The position numbers and the translations under genes are program-made. Below the pieces are notes generated by a model. The model was not told where the DNA came from. It worked only from the letters and a program-made list of their open reading frames with translations, and made no database searches. From positions 10,886,992 to 10,950,991 of the forward strand of contig CP137679.1 in the NCBI GenBank assembly GCA_037976565.1: DNA of 64,000 nucleotides, in the 5' to 3' direction. Positions 23,383 through 34,264 of this stretch are shown here, piece after piece (within the stretch, counting starts at the first letter, position 1; every line of letters begins with the position of its first letter). The DNA comes from Mesocentrotus franciscanus (taxonomy: Eukaryota; Echinodermata; Echinoidea; Camarodonta; Strongylocentrotidae).

Positions 23383-24963
23383 GCACTAGTCTTCACAACT
23401 GATAATGTCACTGTCACTGTCACACTGGACACCGCCCTTACTGCAGCATAATTCCGAGCATGCCAGTGAAGATGTCATGCAGTTACACTTGACTGTTCTG
23501 CAGTCGCTCCTACACCAACACTTAATGATATTGGGGACTTCTTCCGGTACGACTGGCTGATCATTACAGGTTGAATCGTAGAAGACTTCTTCCTCCATCC
23601 ATTCTTCAATGGGTCTAGGGCTGGGGGTATACTGGCTTGCCAGCAGCCACCCACAACGCCACTTGATAATGGGCACGCTAGCAACGTGGCCGAAAAGCGG
23701 CCATAGTTGGTGGAAGACTCATCAACTTGGGAGGGACTAGGCGCTTGTCACCAGCCTTCCTTGCGAAAATGTTCTTTCGCATTGTTTCAAGAGAGTCATT
23801 TGGTTCTTCTCCGTACAGGGATGCCACGTATATGTCAAGCAGGATTCTATTACTTCATCGAGAGGCGTTTCAGTATTCCCAAGAAGTAGAGAATCAGGAT
23901 AGGGCTCCAAATTCTTCAGTGCAAACGCCTTTCCTACTCCATAGAAACAGGAAACGGTGTCACATCCAGTCAATGCATGGCCCCAAGTAGATTGGGTATG
24001 ATTTTCTCGTGTTTCTTGATAACCTCAATTGACATACATGACTGCTCGAGTGCGAGATGTTGATTCCATTACCACCTTTGTTGTGTGTGGTATGCCATTA
24101 GTTTGGAAATGTGTGCAAGAATGACCAGAACATTTCTGTCATCGCACACAACTTTGATAGGTGAGTGACCATTCTTGGCTTTTTTTATAATGTGGTAGGC
24201 CATTATTACATCTGCCTCTTCGTGTTTGACCTCTTCTTCAAGTGCACCAACACCAACTATAGATTGGATGTGGATCAGAGTTACGATCAATTAATCGTTT
24301 TCCTCTGGTACTTGCATGGAACACAACTGATCTACAATCATCTTGATGACTTGTTGCTTGTTTGCAGTTACATTTAGGATGACGTGCTGTTTGGCAACAG
24401 GACTTGATGCTGCTCTCATAGTCTTACTGTCTGCATATTTCATGAACGTTGCTACAGCAACATCTACAAAAGTACACACCTTTGCTGGAGACGCAAGCAA
24501 AGGAAAGGTCCAAAGAAGAGCACATCCATCAAGATTAAGAATGATAACATCTGGCACCTCTAATCTCATTGACTACATGCACTTATCTTTGATCCTTGAC
24601 TTCAAGACAGACTTACTTGTGGAACGTACATCACCATTCTTGTCAAACAGTGCGGGTGGATATAGGGAGCCAATTCATAAGAGAATAAGGTTTTGGTTGA
24701 AATCGCTTCCCTTAATGATGTCATGATCCCGATTACCTGGGCGTAGATCATGTATGCATCTCTGTATTGGTAACTGTAGATACCTTACCTCTTGATGACA
24801 TATCAGAAGCTTTTGCCATTCCTTTGACTTTCTTCTTAATTAAGTCATGGAACCCCTTCGGCAACTTTCTTTCGTACTCGTTCATGTGATCAGTTCCAAT
24901 CTTGATTGCATCATCGGCATTTACTGCTGGATCATCCACAACCTGTCCAGTGTAGATGTTCAC
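23383..24963 (-). pseudogene. broken FEN/PIN-nuclease-like gene with C-terminal CXC-type cysteine cluster
   Basis: Minus-strand fragments follow one another in order. First is a basic helical piece (24963 down to 24748: MNEYERKLPKGFHDLIKKKV). Next is a YELAP-type segment near 24690, then VIILNLDGCALLW (~24550). Then come HEEADVIMA and VVCDDRNVLVIL (24290-24069), then TGCDTVSCFYGVGKAFALK (~23970). Last is a cysteine-rich end (KCWCRSDC, KCNC, C-x3-CC; ~23530-23450). The order of an acidic DG, EEAD, DD-x-x-V and GCD followed by a helix-hairpin-helix-like GVGK matches XPG/FEN-type PIN nucleases. The cysteines resemble a tesmin/CXC motif. I recall this arrangement from uncharacterised repeated proteins of marine invertebrates. 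Breaks: in-frame TAG (~24572) and TAA (~24291), TAA near 24067, a frameshift near 23980, and stops plus frameshifts at 23680-23735. A VFD-type motif is missing, and the second acidic residue of DDxD is N. It is therefore inactive here. Confidence 0.72.
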
Positions 24964-25329
24964 CAGGCTTGAAGGAGGGTGCTAATTCTCACTATCAAAT
25001 ACACATATACAAGTCGATAGCGCCTCACGAATTCCCTTTCTGGCAGGCGCATCTGATTGGATTCTTTTGAGACTCTCTTCTTTGTGAGTCAGTTGGCTTC
25101 AACTAGAATGAGAAAACTAAATTTTGTGTTTGTGTCATGCATTATAAAAATGTGGTAGTGTACTTTATTGTGGTAAATGTTTGTGTGTGTGTGAGTGGTA
25201 GGGTGTGTGTGGGTGTGGTGTGTATCAGGATGGGGTGGGTGTGTGTGTGGGTGAGCGTGTGTGTAGGTGATTGCATATTTGTTTGTGGGTGGTAATTTCA
25301 GATTTAAAAAAACTCTCCGAGGCCTTAAA

Positions 25330-25815
25330 TGGTGCTCATTAATGATTTTAAGGTGTTATTAATTTTTTTTGGCGGTCATATTGGATTTTCATATTTTGCG
25401 TTAAATGCTCAAGGTTTTGCGTCTTGCACTCATCAGATTTGGAATCAGCACCCTCGAATTGAGAAGAAAACATCAAATAACCTGTTAAATGGCCATAGAA
25501 TAAGCGTTTTCATGATTTGGCGGCCATTTTGGGGGCCATTTTGAATTTTCGCATTTTACGCAAAATGCTCAATGTTTCGCGTATAATACTCGTCGGATTT
25601 GGAATCAGAACCCTCGAATTGACAAGAAAACATTAAAAAACCTGTTAAATGGCCATAGAATAAGCGTTTTCATGATTTGGCGGCCATTTTGGCGGCCATT
25701 TTGAATTTTCGCATTTTACGAAAAATGCTCAAGGTTTCGCGTCTGGCACTCATCGGATTTGGAATCAGCACCCTCGAATTGACAAGAAACCATCAAAAAA
25801 CATTGTATATATAAC
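25330..25815 (-). repeat. right arm of foldback element 1 (~3 units)
   Basis: Inverse of the left arm. CAGCACCCTCGAATTG-type segments fall at about 25446, 25607 and 25766, a spacing of about 160 bp. TTTGGCGGCCATTTTG pairs precede each. The outermost unit is the best match to the left arm's outermost unit. Confidence 0.9.
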
Positions 25816-25878
25816 AAAACAAGGTTCGGGCCTTGTCCTATGGGGCCTAGCCTGGACTAATAGTCGTTATTGGCCCAC

Positions 25879-26562
25879 TTAAAGACATTTTCAAGCCCAC
25901 TTTTTTTTAGGGAAGTTATGAATTAGTATTATCTTTCAAATGTCGTTGGAATTTAACCTTTTCATTTTTTTGGCCTGCAAATGGGACATAGTACCTCTTA
26001 TTTGCAAAAGAAGCAGAAAATCAGACAAACCAATTAAAAAAGTTTGAGACAAATCGGATAACTAATAAGAAAGTTATGAATTTGTAATGACATGAAGAAC
26101 TTTGAAAATCACTAGACATTTTTGAGTCTGTGACGTCATGTCCTCACTATCCACTAATTATTTTCTTTATATTGATAATATAAATTTCCTATTTCCCCCC
26201 AGGGTAGTGAGCACTAATTTTTTTTGTTTTTGTTTTTTTGGGGGGGCACGTGCCCCTGTGCCCCTGGATCCGCCAATGTATCTGGGCAAAGACATGGAGA
26301 AATCAAGTTTTGGGGATAAAAACGGAAATTAATGGGATTAAACTATATAAAGCAATTGATAAATAGTGAGGACATGACGTCACAAACTGATAACCAAATT
26401 GGTAATTTGTGTAGTGATTTTCATTGTTCCATAGTTTTACATACTTTTTCAAATACTCATAACTTTCTTATCCGATTTTGCTCAAACTTTTTTTGATTAG
26501 TTTGTCTGATTTGTCTGCTTCTATTGAACGAAAGTTATTTTTGGAGTGGACTTGTACTTTAA
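25879..26562. mobile_element. MITE family D, long imperfect palindrome (684 bp)
   Basis: Begins TTAAAGACATTTTCAAGCCC and ends GGACTTGTACTTTAA. The halves mirror each other over several hundred bases, including AAGTTTGAGACAAATCGGAT against ATCCGATTTTGCTCAAACTT and TGACGTCATGTCCTCACTAT against its inverse near 26365. A segment GTGCCCCTGGATCCGCCA near the centre resembles another transposon terminus (compare 46835). Confidence 0.82.
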
Positions 26563-26971
26563 AGATAAAGACCAGTTCTGGTCATGCGATTGCATTGTGA
26601 AAGAAACGTTGTGAAATTGATCAGAAAAGGTGGATCATCTAGCATATAAGTATTGGTGTGTACTATATAGCTGCAAGGTTCTGGAATCATCAAAGTGATA
26701 AGAAATTTGGCCCAGTCTTGGTAAAGTTACAAGCACTGTACACAGAAAGATGTATATGGGACTAAGTACGCGACACGTGCGCGATATCTATCCGGTCCAA
26801 ATAGATATAATAATTTACCAAATATATCTATTAGTAGGCGGTTTCCCGCAAAACTTGTATCATCACGTATATAGTCAAAACATATTCTTTCACATGATTG
26901 GTAATCGAGAGCTTCCATTTCATTTTTTGAGAGGGGGGGGGGGCGTTTCCAAAACTGGTCTATACCTTTAA
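26559..26971 (+). mobile_element. MITE family A, copy 3
   Basis: The most complete copy: TTAAAGATAAAGACCAG on the left, CTGGTCTATACCTTTAA on the right, with TTAA at both ends. Its left TTAA is the same four bases as the right TTAA of the palindromic element before it, so the two elements share a boundary. Confidence 0.88.
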
Positions 26972-28990
26972 ACATCACCAAGGATCTGTAGTGACCAAAT
27001 GTCACGATATTTAATTTTTGCATGTATAATAACGTTTTATGCATTGATTTGTACATGTTTAATATGTATTGCTTTTCTATTTCCAAGATGACGGCTAGGG
27101 AGAATTAATTTCCTTGCGTAGTCCGCTGTCTGGCTTTTCAGACATGTCCCAACCGGTTCTGTCTTGTTTGTTAATATATTCTATTGTTATGTAAATATTG
27201 TATTGTTACGTACAGCGCGTATATGTGCATATTAATTTTGTGCGCTTGTTTCAACCAATCACGCGACACCAGTGATTGGGGCTTCGATCTGATTTTTCCA
27301 TGTGGAAATCAGAGGGATTATTTTATCGGTACACACAGGTCGTTACTGTGTTTCGTTATTGTACCGGTCGAATTTTCGTCCAACATGGACTCATCGACTT
27401 CGTCCCCGGACCTCTCCCGGTGGACTTGCTCATCATTCGACTCTTTTATATATATTTTTTGTGGAGAGACTTGTTATCGCTTTTACTAGCATATACTAGG
27501 ATCCGTCTTTTCCACCGACACTCTTCGTTGTGATGACACGATGATTGTCGTCATCGTCATCACCTCGCCTTCATCTGTTGTGTTGTGTTGACACGTTGAT
27601 CGTCGTCTTCGTCATCACCTCACTATTAACGACTCATTATTCGTTGTGTTGGCACGTTGATTGTCGTCTTCGTCAACACCTCGATCACCATCATCGACTC
27701 ATTATCTTTTATCAACCACTGTTTCTTCGATCACCGTCAACCGTTGTGCCGTGCTGACTCGCTGATTATCGTCATCGTCACCACCACATCATTGACATTA
27801 TCTTCATGACCATCATCGCATTCATCGATTGATCGTCTCATCACCTTCATCAACAAGACCATCGTCATCGTCTTCATCTTCGTATCCGGCATTGTCGCTG
27901 TCTTTGTCATCATCGCCGTCAACGTTTTCGACATCGTCATCGTTTCGTCGCCATTGTCAGCATCGTTATTGCCTGACCTCGTTAATGCTGATTAGGTTTG
28001 ATTATGATTTCTTATTGAACGCTTTGCTGAACTAATTAACGATCCTTCCTGTACTTGATTTTGATGATTGACATTTGTTAATTATGATTGATGATACATT
28101 TTGTTATATTCAATTTTGAACGTGACGGAGATTACCTCCGGGGTGTTCCCTGGAGACAATTCCGTTTACTATGATCATTGTTATTTTTATGTAGATTATT
28201 AACCGTCTGAGGGAGTTTCTTCCCTCCGAAGACATTTGATAATTGTGTGTATTTTTGGTGTGTACACCTACGATCAAACGACCCTTGATAAATGTTAATT
28301 AGCTATATTAAATTGTTGATATTAATTATATAACCCGTTTGTTTGATGGTGCAGTTTTTTCCTCGTGAGATCGTAAAGTTTAAAAAGTACGACCCCCGCC
28401 CGGGGAGTTCTACAGATCAATTTATCCGGCAATTTATACATGGAGCTCCAAATAGTTCCTCTGAGAGTGGCGGCGAAGCCTCTTTCAAGGTGGAGGTGCG
28501 ACAAAAAGGACACTTTCTGGAGAAAAGGGGCACCCACAAAGGATAAACCAAAAGTGAAAATATAATTTTTAGACAATTGGTATAGGCCTATCCCCGTACA
28601 ATGTCATTAAACATTATCAGGATGATCTTCAACGTTTTTCTCTTTGCGTGATTTACTGCTTCAGCACCATATAATTTGCAGATGCCTGTGATTGTTTGAA
28701 GATTCATTTGCGAGCGAGCAAAAAAGTTAAGATTTGTGAGGTCTCATTGATTGCGACCGATTAGATATTATATACGTGAAATCAACAATCCAGATGGGTC
28801 AAGTTGAGCAAATGCAATCTCATAATGAAAGAATGAATAAGACCATTAATATTACTAGAAAAGTCAACGCAAAGCGTAGCATCCCCTCGCAGGGTACGAA
28901 TGGCCTATATACGTCAGAACAAGTTACCTCCATTAGACTATATTATATTACTAGGCAAGGAAGTTAACCACATTTTCACATATATAATTA
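26972..28990. other. no intact gene; low-complexity and possible retroelement debris
   Basis: 27540-27960 is rich in TCATCG/CATCAC trinucleotides, which explains the overlapping open frames on both strands. 28100-28560 has retroelement-like GC islands, but I could find no LTR boundary pair or coding motif. Nothing else recognisable. Confidence 0.3.
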
Positions 28991-28996
28991 GGTTTT

Positions 28997-29720
28997 TGCA
29001 TATTTAATGAGCTATGACCTTTCACCTTTGACCTACATACTCCAATCTCGAACTTAGGCTGTGTTTTGATACCATGTACCTTCATATCAAATTTAATTAA
29101 AATCCGTCAAACATTAAAGTTATCAAACGGAAACCAGACTCGCATATTAAATGAGCTATGACCTTTGACCTACATACTCGAAATCAAACTTAGGCTGTGT
29201 TTTGATTTCATGTACCTTCATATAAAATTTTATTAAAATCCGTCAAACAGTACTAAATGTATCGATCGGAAACCAGATTCGCATATTTAATGAGCTATGA
29301 CCTTTGACCTACATACTCCGAAATCAAACTTAGGCTGTGCTTTGATTCCAAGTACCTTCATATAAAATTTTATTAAAATCCGTCAAACATTAGGCCTACT
29401 AAAGTTATCGATCGGAAACCAGATTCGCATATTTAATGAGCTATGACCTTCGACCTACATACTTGGAAATTGAACTTAGGCTGCGTTTTGATACCATGTA
29501 CCTTAATTCATATCAAATTTGATTAAAATCCGTCAAATATTATTAAAGTTATCAAACAGAAACCAGATTGGCATATTTAATATGAGCTATGACCTTTGAC
29601 CTTTGACCTACATACTCCGAAATCGAACTTAGCCTGTATTTTGATACCATGTATCTTCATATCAAATTTTATGAAAATCCGTCAAACATTACTGAAGTTA
29701 TTGATCGGAAACCAAATTTG
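28997..29720. repeat. minisatellite, ~140-bp unit x5, with terminal ACGGACGCACGG motif
   Basis: Units start at about 28997, 29141, 29280, 29426 and 29571 with GCATATTTAATGAGCTATGA. Each contains TGACCTTTGACC and AAAATCCGTCAAACATTA, and ends GATCGGAAACCAGATT. The last unit runs into TTACAGACGGGGTCGACGGA and a purine-rich CGGAAGGAAGGAAGGACGG tract, then CCTCCGACTTCGTCGGCGAG (an inverted repeat). Probably the end of a mobile element; class unknown. Confidence 0.85.
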
Positions 29721-30569
29721 TTACAGACGGGGTCGACGGACGCACGCACGGAAGGAAGGAAGGACGGACAGCGGCGTTTCTATATCCCCTCCGACTTCGT
29801 CGGCGAGGGGAATAAAGATTCTATACAGACAGTCATGTTAGCGAGCGTAGAGAGCGAACGGAGGGGAATATTATTTGTCTGCGGTACGATTGTATATTAT
29901 AGCAGGCAAATGTTGTTTGTATCGTTAATGAATGCATACTTATGTTGGGTTCGGGGCCGTGCCTCGGTGGAATGTAATTTGCATAGGTCGCTCGTACATG
30001 TGTGCGAGCTTCTTGCCACGGAGACCAGGGCGTGGCATCAATTAGTGTGTAATTGAATCATTCTAGCTTGAACTTTCAACGAGACAACTTTTATTTGCAA
30101 TGAAAGTGCGTTGTGTTATGTTATGTTACGACATGACTGTGTTTTATTAAGGTTTTCCAGAGTTTTTATTCTCGTTGAGTTTTACCTCTGGTTTTTTATC
30201 CTGGACCATGGTCGGTCCGGTTTCCTGCAGAAAACGAAAAGAAATGTTACATTCATACTGAATAAACTAAACGGCCGGCTTCTTGTAATCGTTGTCAGGC
30301 TATGCCACAATAGGGACTTTTAGATTTTACACGACGAGAACGTGGACTGCCACGGTGACATCCTTTTAAGGTAATGTGACGTCCTTTTAAGGCACTGCCG
30401 GGCACGGGCCAGTGCCTTGAAAGAATGGCATAATAACTGAAGTGTATTAATATTCATATTGTGTTATTTGTATTGGGAGTCTAGAGGAAAGACAGACGAA
30501 ATAATATGTGAAATTATAGGACAGACATTCGAGAAAAAATGATCACAGTCTCTATTAACGGCACATGCT
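29721..30569. other. possible solo-LTR-like region, no gene
   Basis: Includes the CTCCGACTTCGTCGGCGAG hairpin (29789), a GC-richer stretch and AATAAA near 30260. ACATCCTTTTAAGG and ACGTCCTTTTAAGG are repeated at 30358 and 30379. The layout would suit a long terminal repeat, but no matching second LTR or flanking duplication is visible. Confidence 0.25.
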
Positions 30570-31156
30570 GAAAAGAAATCCAACCTTGATAGCAAACAAC
30601 TCTAGAAGAAAGCAACAAAATAATGTATATATACCGATGAAGGTTTGAATGAAATCGGACAAAAGTTAGAAAGTTATACACTTTTGAAAGATGCGATCAC
30701 TAGTATGGGCGCTTCAAATTGCTTAATTGGTTATGTCTCTGTAATTTAGTGGCGGACAACTTTCCCATTATTTTGTTCCAACACACAAAATGACTCACTA
30801 AAAAGTCATTTTCCCCCAAATGTATGATTCGGGATGGTCATTCTTTTAGAGGACCTGTAATAATAAAGTTTCCATAATTTATTTTGAGAAGTGCCCAAAG
30901 GGTGAAGGCACTTGGGAGAACAACAGAAATTAGTGATATTTTTGTACAGGATAAACGGGAGAGTTATCCGTCATTAAGTCTAGATCCCGTGGAAAAAATT
31001 GCCAATTTGATATTCGCATATATAGCTGTAGTGATTCAAACATTCATAACTTTCTCATTATTGGTCCGATATATTTCAAACTTTCGCCATTCTGTTACTC
31101 TGATTGTTCGGCTTTCATTCAATTGAACTGATTACAAGGGTTGGATTTCCCTTTAA
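30570..31156 (+). mobile_element. MITE family C, copy 2 (left tip lost)
   Basis: Shares GAAATCGGACAAAAGT, GTTCCAACACACAAAATGAC, AACGGGAGAGTTATCCG and GGGTTGGATTTCCCTTTAA with the copies at 13922 and 59236. The right TTAA is present; the left terminus has diverged. Confidence 0.8.
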
Positions 31157-31664
31157 TTAAGGAGGCTATGAGAAATTAATATGTTAATAAAAACATCTTG
31201 TCATACCACATAATTATGTTGATTATATCTCTTTTTAACATGAATCATATTTGGTGATGTAAATGTAAAGTTTGAAAACTCCTTCATTGTTTAAACCTCT
31301 ACATTCATAAACAAAGGGTAATTGATCAGCTTGATATTCTGTGAAGTCAAAATGCATGGGATTTAAAAATAGGAGGAGAGTAGAATCTTATCAGATTATA
31401 CCATAGTATTTTGAAGGGGCAAACGTTTAGTGTATACAAAAACAAACATTACAGTCGTAACTAGAGTAGGGGCATTTGATATCACTTTAAAAAGGGACGC
31501 AGTTCATTCTAATGAAGTTTGGGGGCACGGTGCCCCGGCATCTGTCTTTCATCAGGGTGGTAGAAATAAGGTTAATTTTTCTACACAAAGCTGCTCTGAT
31601 TTTATGAAGCTAGATATGGCTCTTTATATGACCGCAAAAGGGCACACTTTGTAAGCAACATTGG
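31157..31664. other. no gene identified
   Basis: AT-rich DNA leading into a segment (GGGGGCACGGTGCCCCGGCA, 31511) that looks like the start of the element containing the following minisatellite. Confidence 0.3.
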
Positions 31665-32545
31665 GAAATATGAGTAAAAGGGGGCACTTATCAAAAGTAA
31701 CAAGGGACAGTAACTGTTATCAGAGGTGAAAAGGGGAACTTCTCATACCTAAAAAATGGGCACTCAAGATGAAAAAGGACACTTATTAGAAGGGGAAAGA
31801 TGCACTTATTACAAAGGAAAGAGGGCACTTATCAAAGTAAAAGGGGCACCTATCAGATTTGGATAGGGTCTTTTATCAGAGGTGAAAAGGGGCACTTAAT
31901 AGAAAAGGAAAAGTGGTACTTATCAGAAGAAAAAATCTCACTTATAAGAAAGGTGTAGGTGCAGGTATCATAGTAAAAGGAATATTTATCAGAGGTGAAA
32001 AGGGGTAGTAATTATTAGCCGGAGTGGGATGCACTAATTACAAAGGAAAAGGGGCACGTGTCAAAGTATATGGGGCACTTATCAGATTTGGAAAGGGGCA
32101 CTTATCAGAGGTAAAAAGGGGGCACTAATACGAAGAGGTACGGGGTATTTATTACAAAGGAAAATGGGCACTTGTCAAAGTAAAGGGGACACTCATAAGA
32201 GAAGAAAAGGGGCACTTATTAGAAGGGAAAGGATGCCCTTGTTACATAGGAAAAGAGTACGTGTCGAAGTAAAAGGGGCAATTCTCGCACCCAAAAAAGG
32301 TCTTTCATCGGAGGTCATAGGGGCACTAATAATAAGGGGAACGGAGTATTGATTATAAAAGAAAATGGGCATTTGTCAGAGTAAAAGGGGCGCATGTTAG
32401 ATTTAACTAGGGGCACCTATCAAGGGTGAAAAGGAGCAATTATAAGAAGGGGGAAGGGCAAGTATTACAAAGAAAAAGGGGCACTTATCTGAAGTAGAAA
32501 GGGGCATTTTCCAACGTTAAAAGGGCACTTTCGGGGTACTTGACA
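31665..32545 (+). repeat. degenerate GGGGCACTTATCA minisatellite (~880 bp)
   Basis: About 25-30 degenerate units of roughly 30 bp built on AAAGGGGCACTTATCAGA with variants TTATTACAAAGGA and TTAGAAGGGG. The strand is strongly purine-rich. It is bracketed by GGGGGCACGGTGCCCC at 31511 and GGGGGTACTGTGACCC at 32551, so it may be the body of a mobile element. Confidence 0.85.
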
Positions 32546-32774
32546 AAGTGGGGGTACTGTGACCCTACCACTTGTGGTAATACTAATAGGGTCCATGATT
32601 TAAACTAAGACCGCGCTCGCGTACGTGTGCGGGTGTCACAACTATATCTTTCAATATGCTATTGAACAACCACAGAGATTCTATATTACAACACTAGAGG
32701 GTGGACTTCCTCAGATTGCTGTGCATGTACAGAGTGCGAATTTTGTCACCGTTGTATGGCAGGTGAAGTGTGTA

Positions 32775-32890
32775 CGGGAAATTTTAACCTGATAGCAAAC
32801 TACTCTAGCAGCAGACTGGTGAAAGTTTGAATGAAATCAGAGAAGAAAAAAAGAGAAAGTTATAATAATGATGTTTACTAGTCATTGAGG
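32775..32890 (+). mobile_element. MITE family C fragment
   Basis: GAAATTTTAACCTGATAGCA, AACTACTCTAG, GTGAAAGTTTGAATGAAATC and AGAAAGTTATAA correspond to the left third of family C. The remainder is absent. Confidence 0.6.
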
Positions 32891-32991
32891 GCGGACGTGT
32901 TTTGTTGAGCTCCCAGTAATGACTGATTTTTAACAGAATGCAACGGACAATGCATGGTAATTTTTATATCGGGTGTTAGCTCTTCAAACCA

Positions 32992-33146
32992 GGGGCATTT
33001 CATCAACATTTGTCCACCGACAACTGTCGGGGCCGACTAAATTTGACCAATCAGAGGCCTGAAAATAGTCGGTGACAATAAAATTGTCGGTGAAAATGAT
33101 ATTAGTCGGTGAAAACCACCGACTAATTGTTTCATGAAACGCCCCC
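32992..33146. mobile_element. hairpin MITE, GGGGCATTTCAT termini
   Basis: Left GGGGCATTTCATCAAC, right inverse (ATGAAACGCCCC). The inner parts are inverse copies around ACCGACTAAT and TTGTCGGTGA. CCAG/CCAGG flanks both sides. About 155 bp. Confidence 0.78.
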
Positions 33147-33365
33147 CAGGACTCCGATTCTAAACCTATCTTGGAACGGCGAGGTGACGATTTTGTGATA
33201 TTTTGGAATTACTGGTATTTTTTAATAGTTTTTCCCGATAGAGCTATTCTATTTCCTTTTTGAAAGTCGCAATATACTGCGCAAAACTATTAAAGCGCAC
33301 AAGAGCGCACAAGAGCGCATCAGACAAAATCAATAATACGCCATATCGGTGACCCAGACGTAACA

Positions 33366-34133
33366 ATGCCACCGAAGAAATCCAGTGGCTGGGCCTTGTG
33401 GGAGCAAACTCGATATCGTCTCTCTTTTCAATGAGGAGATAAACTCTGTCGCACACCTTGACTGGCAAGCTGGAGCTCCTTGAGGCTGCGGTGCAGGAAG
33501 TGAGGGAAGGGCAGACAGACATCGTCCGCTCTCTATCCTTCCTGGATGAAAAATTCGAGGAACTGAAGGAGACGACACGACGATTGGAGAAAGACAACAA
33601 CGAACTGAAGGTGAAGAACAAGTCGAGGGAAAACCAGGTCGGCGACCTTATCTCAGGGTACAGGACCTCGATCAGTACCATAGGAGGATCAACTTGGAGC
33701 TGGCGGGAATTCCAGAGAGCAAAGAGGAGAGTCCACAGATGTTAGCTTTGAAGGTCGCCCAATGTGTCGCCCCTTCGCTGAAGGAGAGCGATATCGACAT
33801 CGCGCATCGGCTGGGTGCTCCAAGGTCTGGGTCATTGTAAGATTCATCAGTCGCAGAGCAAGGAACGCAGTCTATGATGGCCGCAAGAAGCTGAAGGATG
33901 TCACAACCAGGGACATCGGTATTCATGGCAGCGCAAACAAGGTCTACATAAACGAGAACCAGACGAGCGTTACCCAAGAGCTGCTCGGACTCGTGAATGT
34001 CGAGAGGAAGAAGGCGGGCTTCAAGTTCGTGTGGACCGTCAACGGAAAAATATTCGTGAGGAAAGATGAGAAGGAACCTGCGATCATCATCCACACCAAG
34101 GATGATATCAACAAGTTGAAGTATAGACCCTAG
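33366..34133 (+). pseudogene. LINE ORF1-like protein, frameshifted
   Basis: A start-like ATG at 33366 (MPPKKSSG) is followed by frameshifts near 33400-33450 and again near 33670-33760. The first good frame (33458-33745) gives a coiled-coil rich in E, K and L (FEELKETTRRLEKDNNELKV). The sequence then passes through a second frame with LELAGIPESKEE and DIDIAHRLGAP (33686-33822). It ends in a third frame (33762-34133) with NAVYDGRKKLKDV, KVYINENQTS and KFVWTVNGKIFVRKDE. Coiled coil, then an RNA-binding-type middle, then a KFVW...GKIFVRK tail is the usual layout of ORF1 proteins of CR1/L2-type and related LINEs. The gene is GC-richer than its surroundings and not functional as it stands. Confidence 0.75.
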
Positions 34134-34264
34134 GCAATATTTACGATTAACATTCTTAAACTCCATAATGATGATTATTATAGTCTGCAAGACTCTCATC
34201 CTTAAATGATTAATGAAGAATACCAATTACAACCAAATATTGACTGTAGGTACTACGTTCCTAA

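Larger units (their letters stand above)
21713..25863. mobile_element. foldback element 1, 4.15 kb, ~160-bp unit arms, carries a nuclease-like pseudogene
   Basis: The outer tips are inverse copies: TAGTCCAGGCTAG at 21720 against CTAGCCTGGACTA at 25848, then AACCTTGTTTTGTTATATAT on the left with its inverse on the right. Inside the tips, each arm is a tandem array of ~160-bp units in opposite orientation. Between the arms lie a MITE (23151-23346) and a broken minus-strand gene (23383-24963). This is the modular organisation of foldback/TU elements. No target duplication was resolved. Confidence 0.85.

Noticed and set aside
27545..28035. Overlapping frames rich in S, T, H and M
   Set aside because: Explained by TCATCG/CATCAC trinucleotide low complexity on both strands.
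33244..34226. Minus-strand frames of 145 and 184 codons
   Set aside because: Antisense shadows of the LINE ORF1 remnant.
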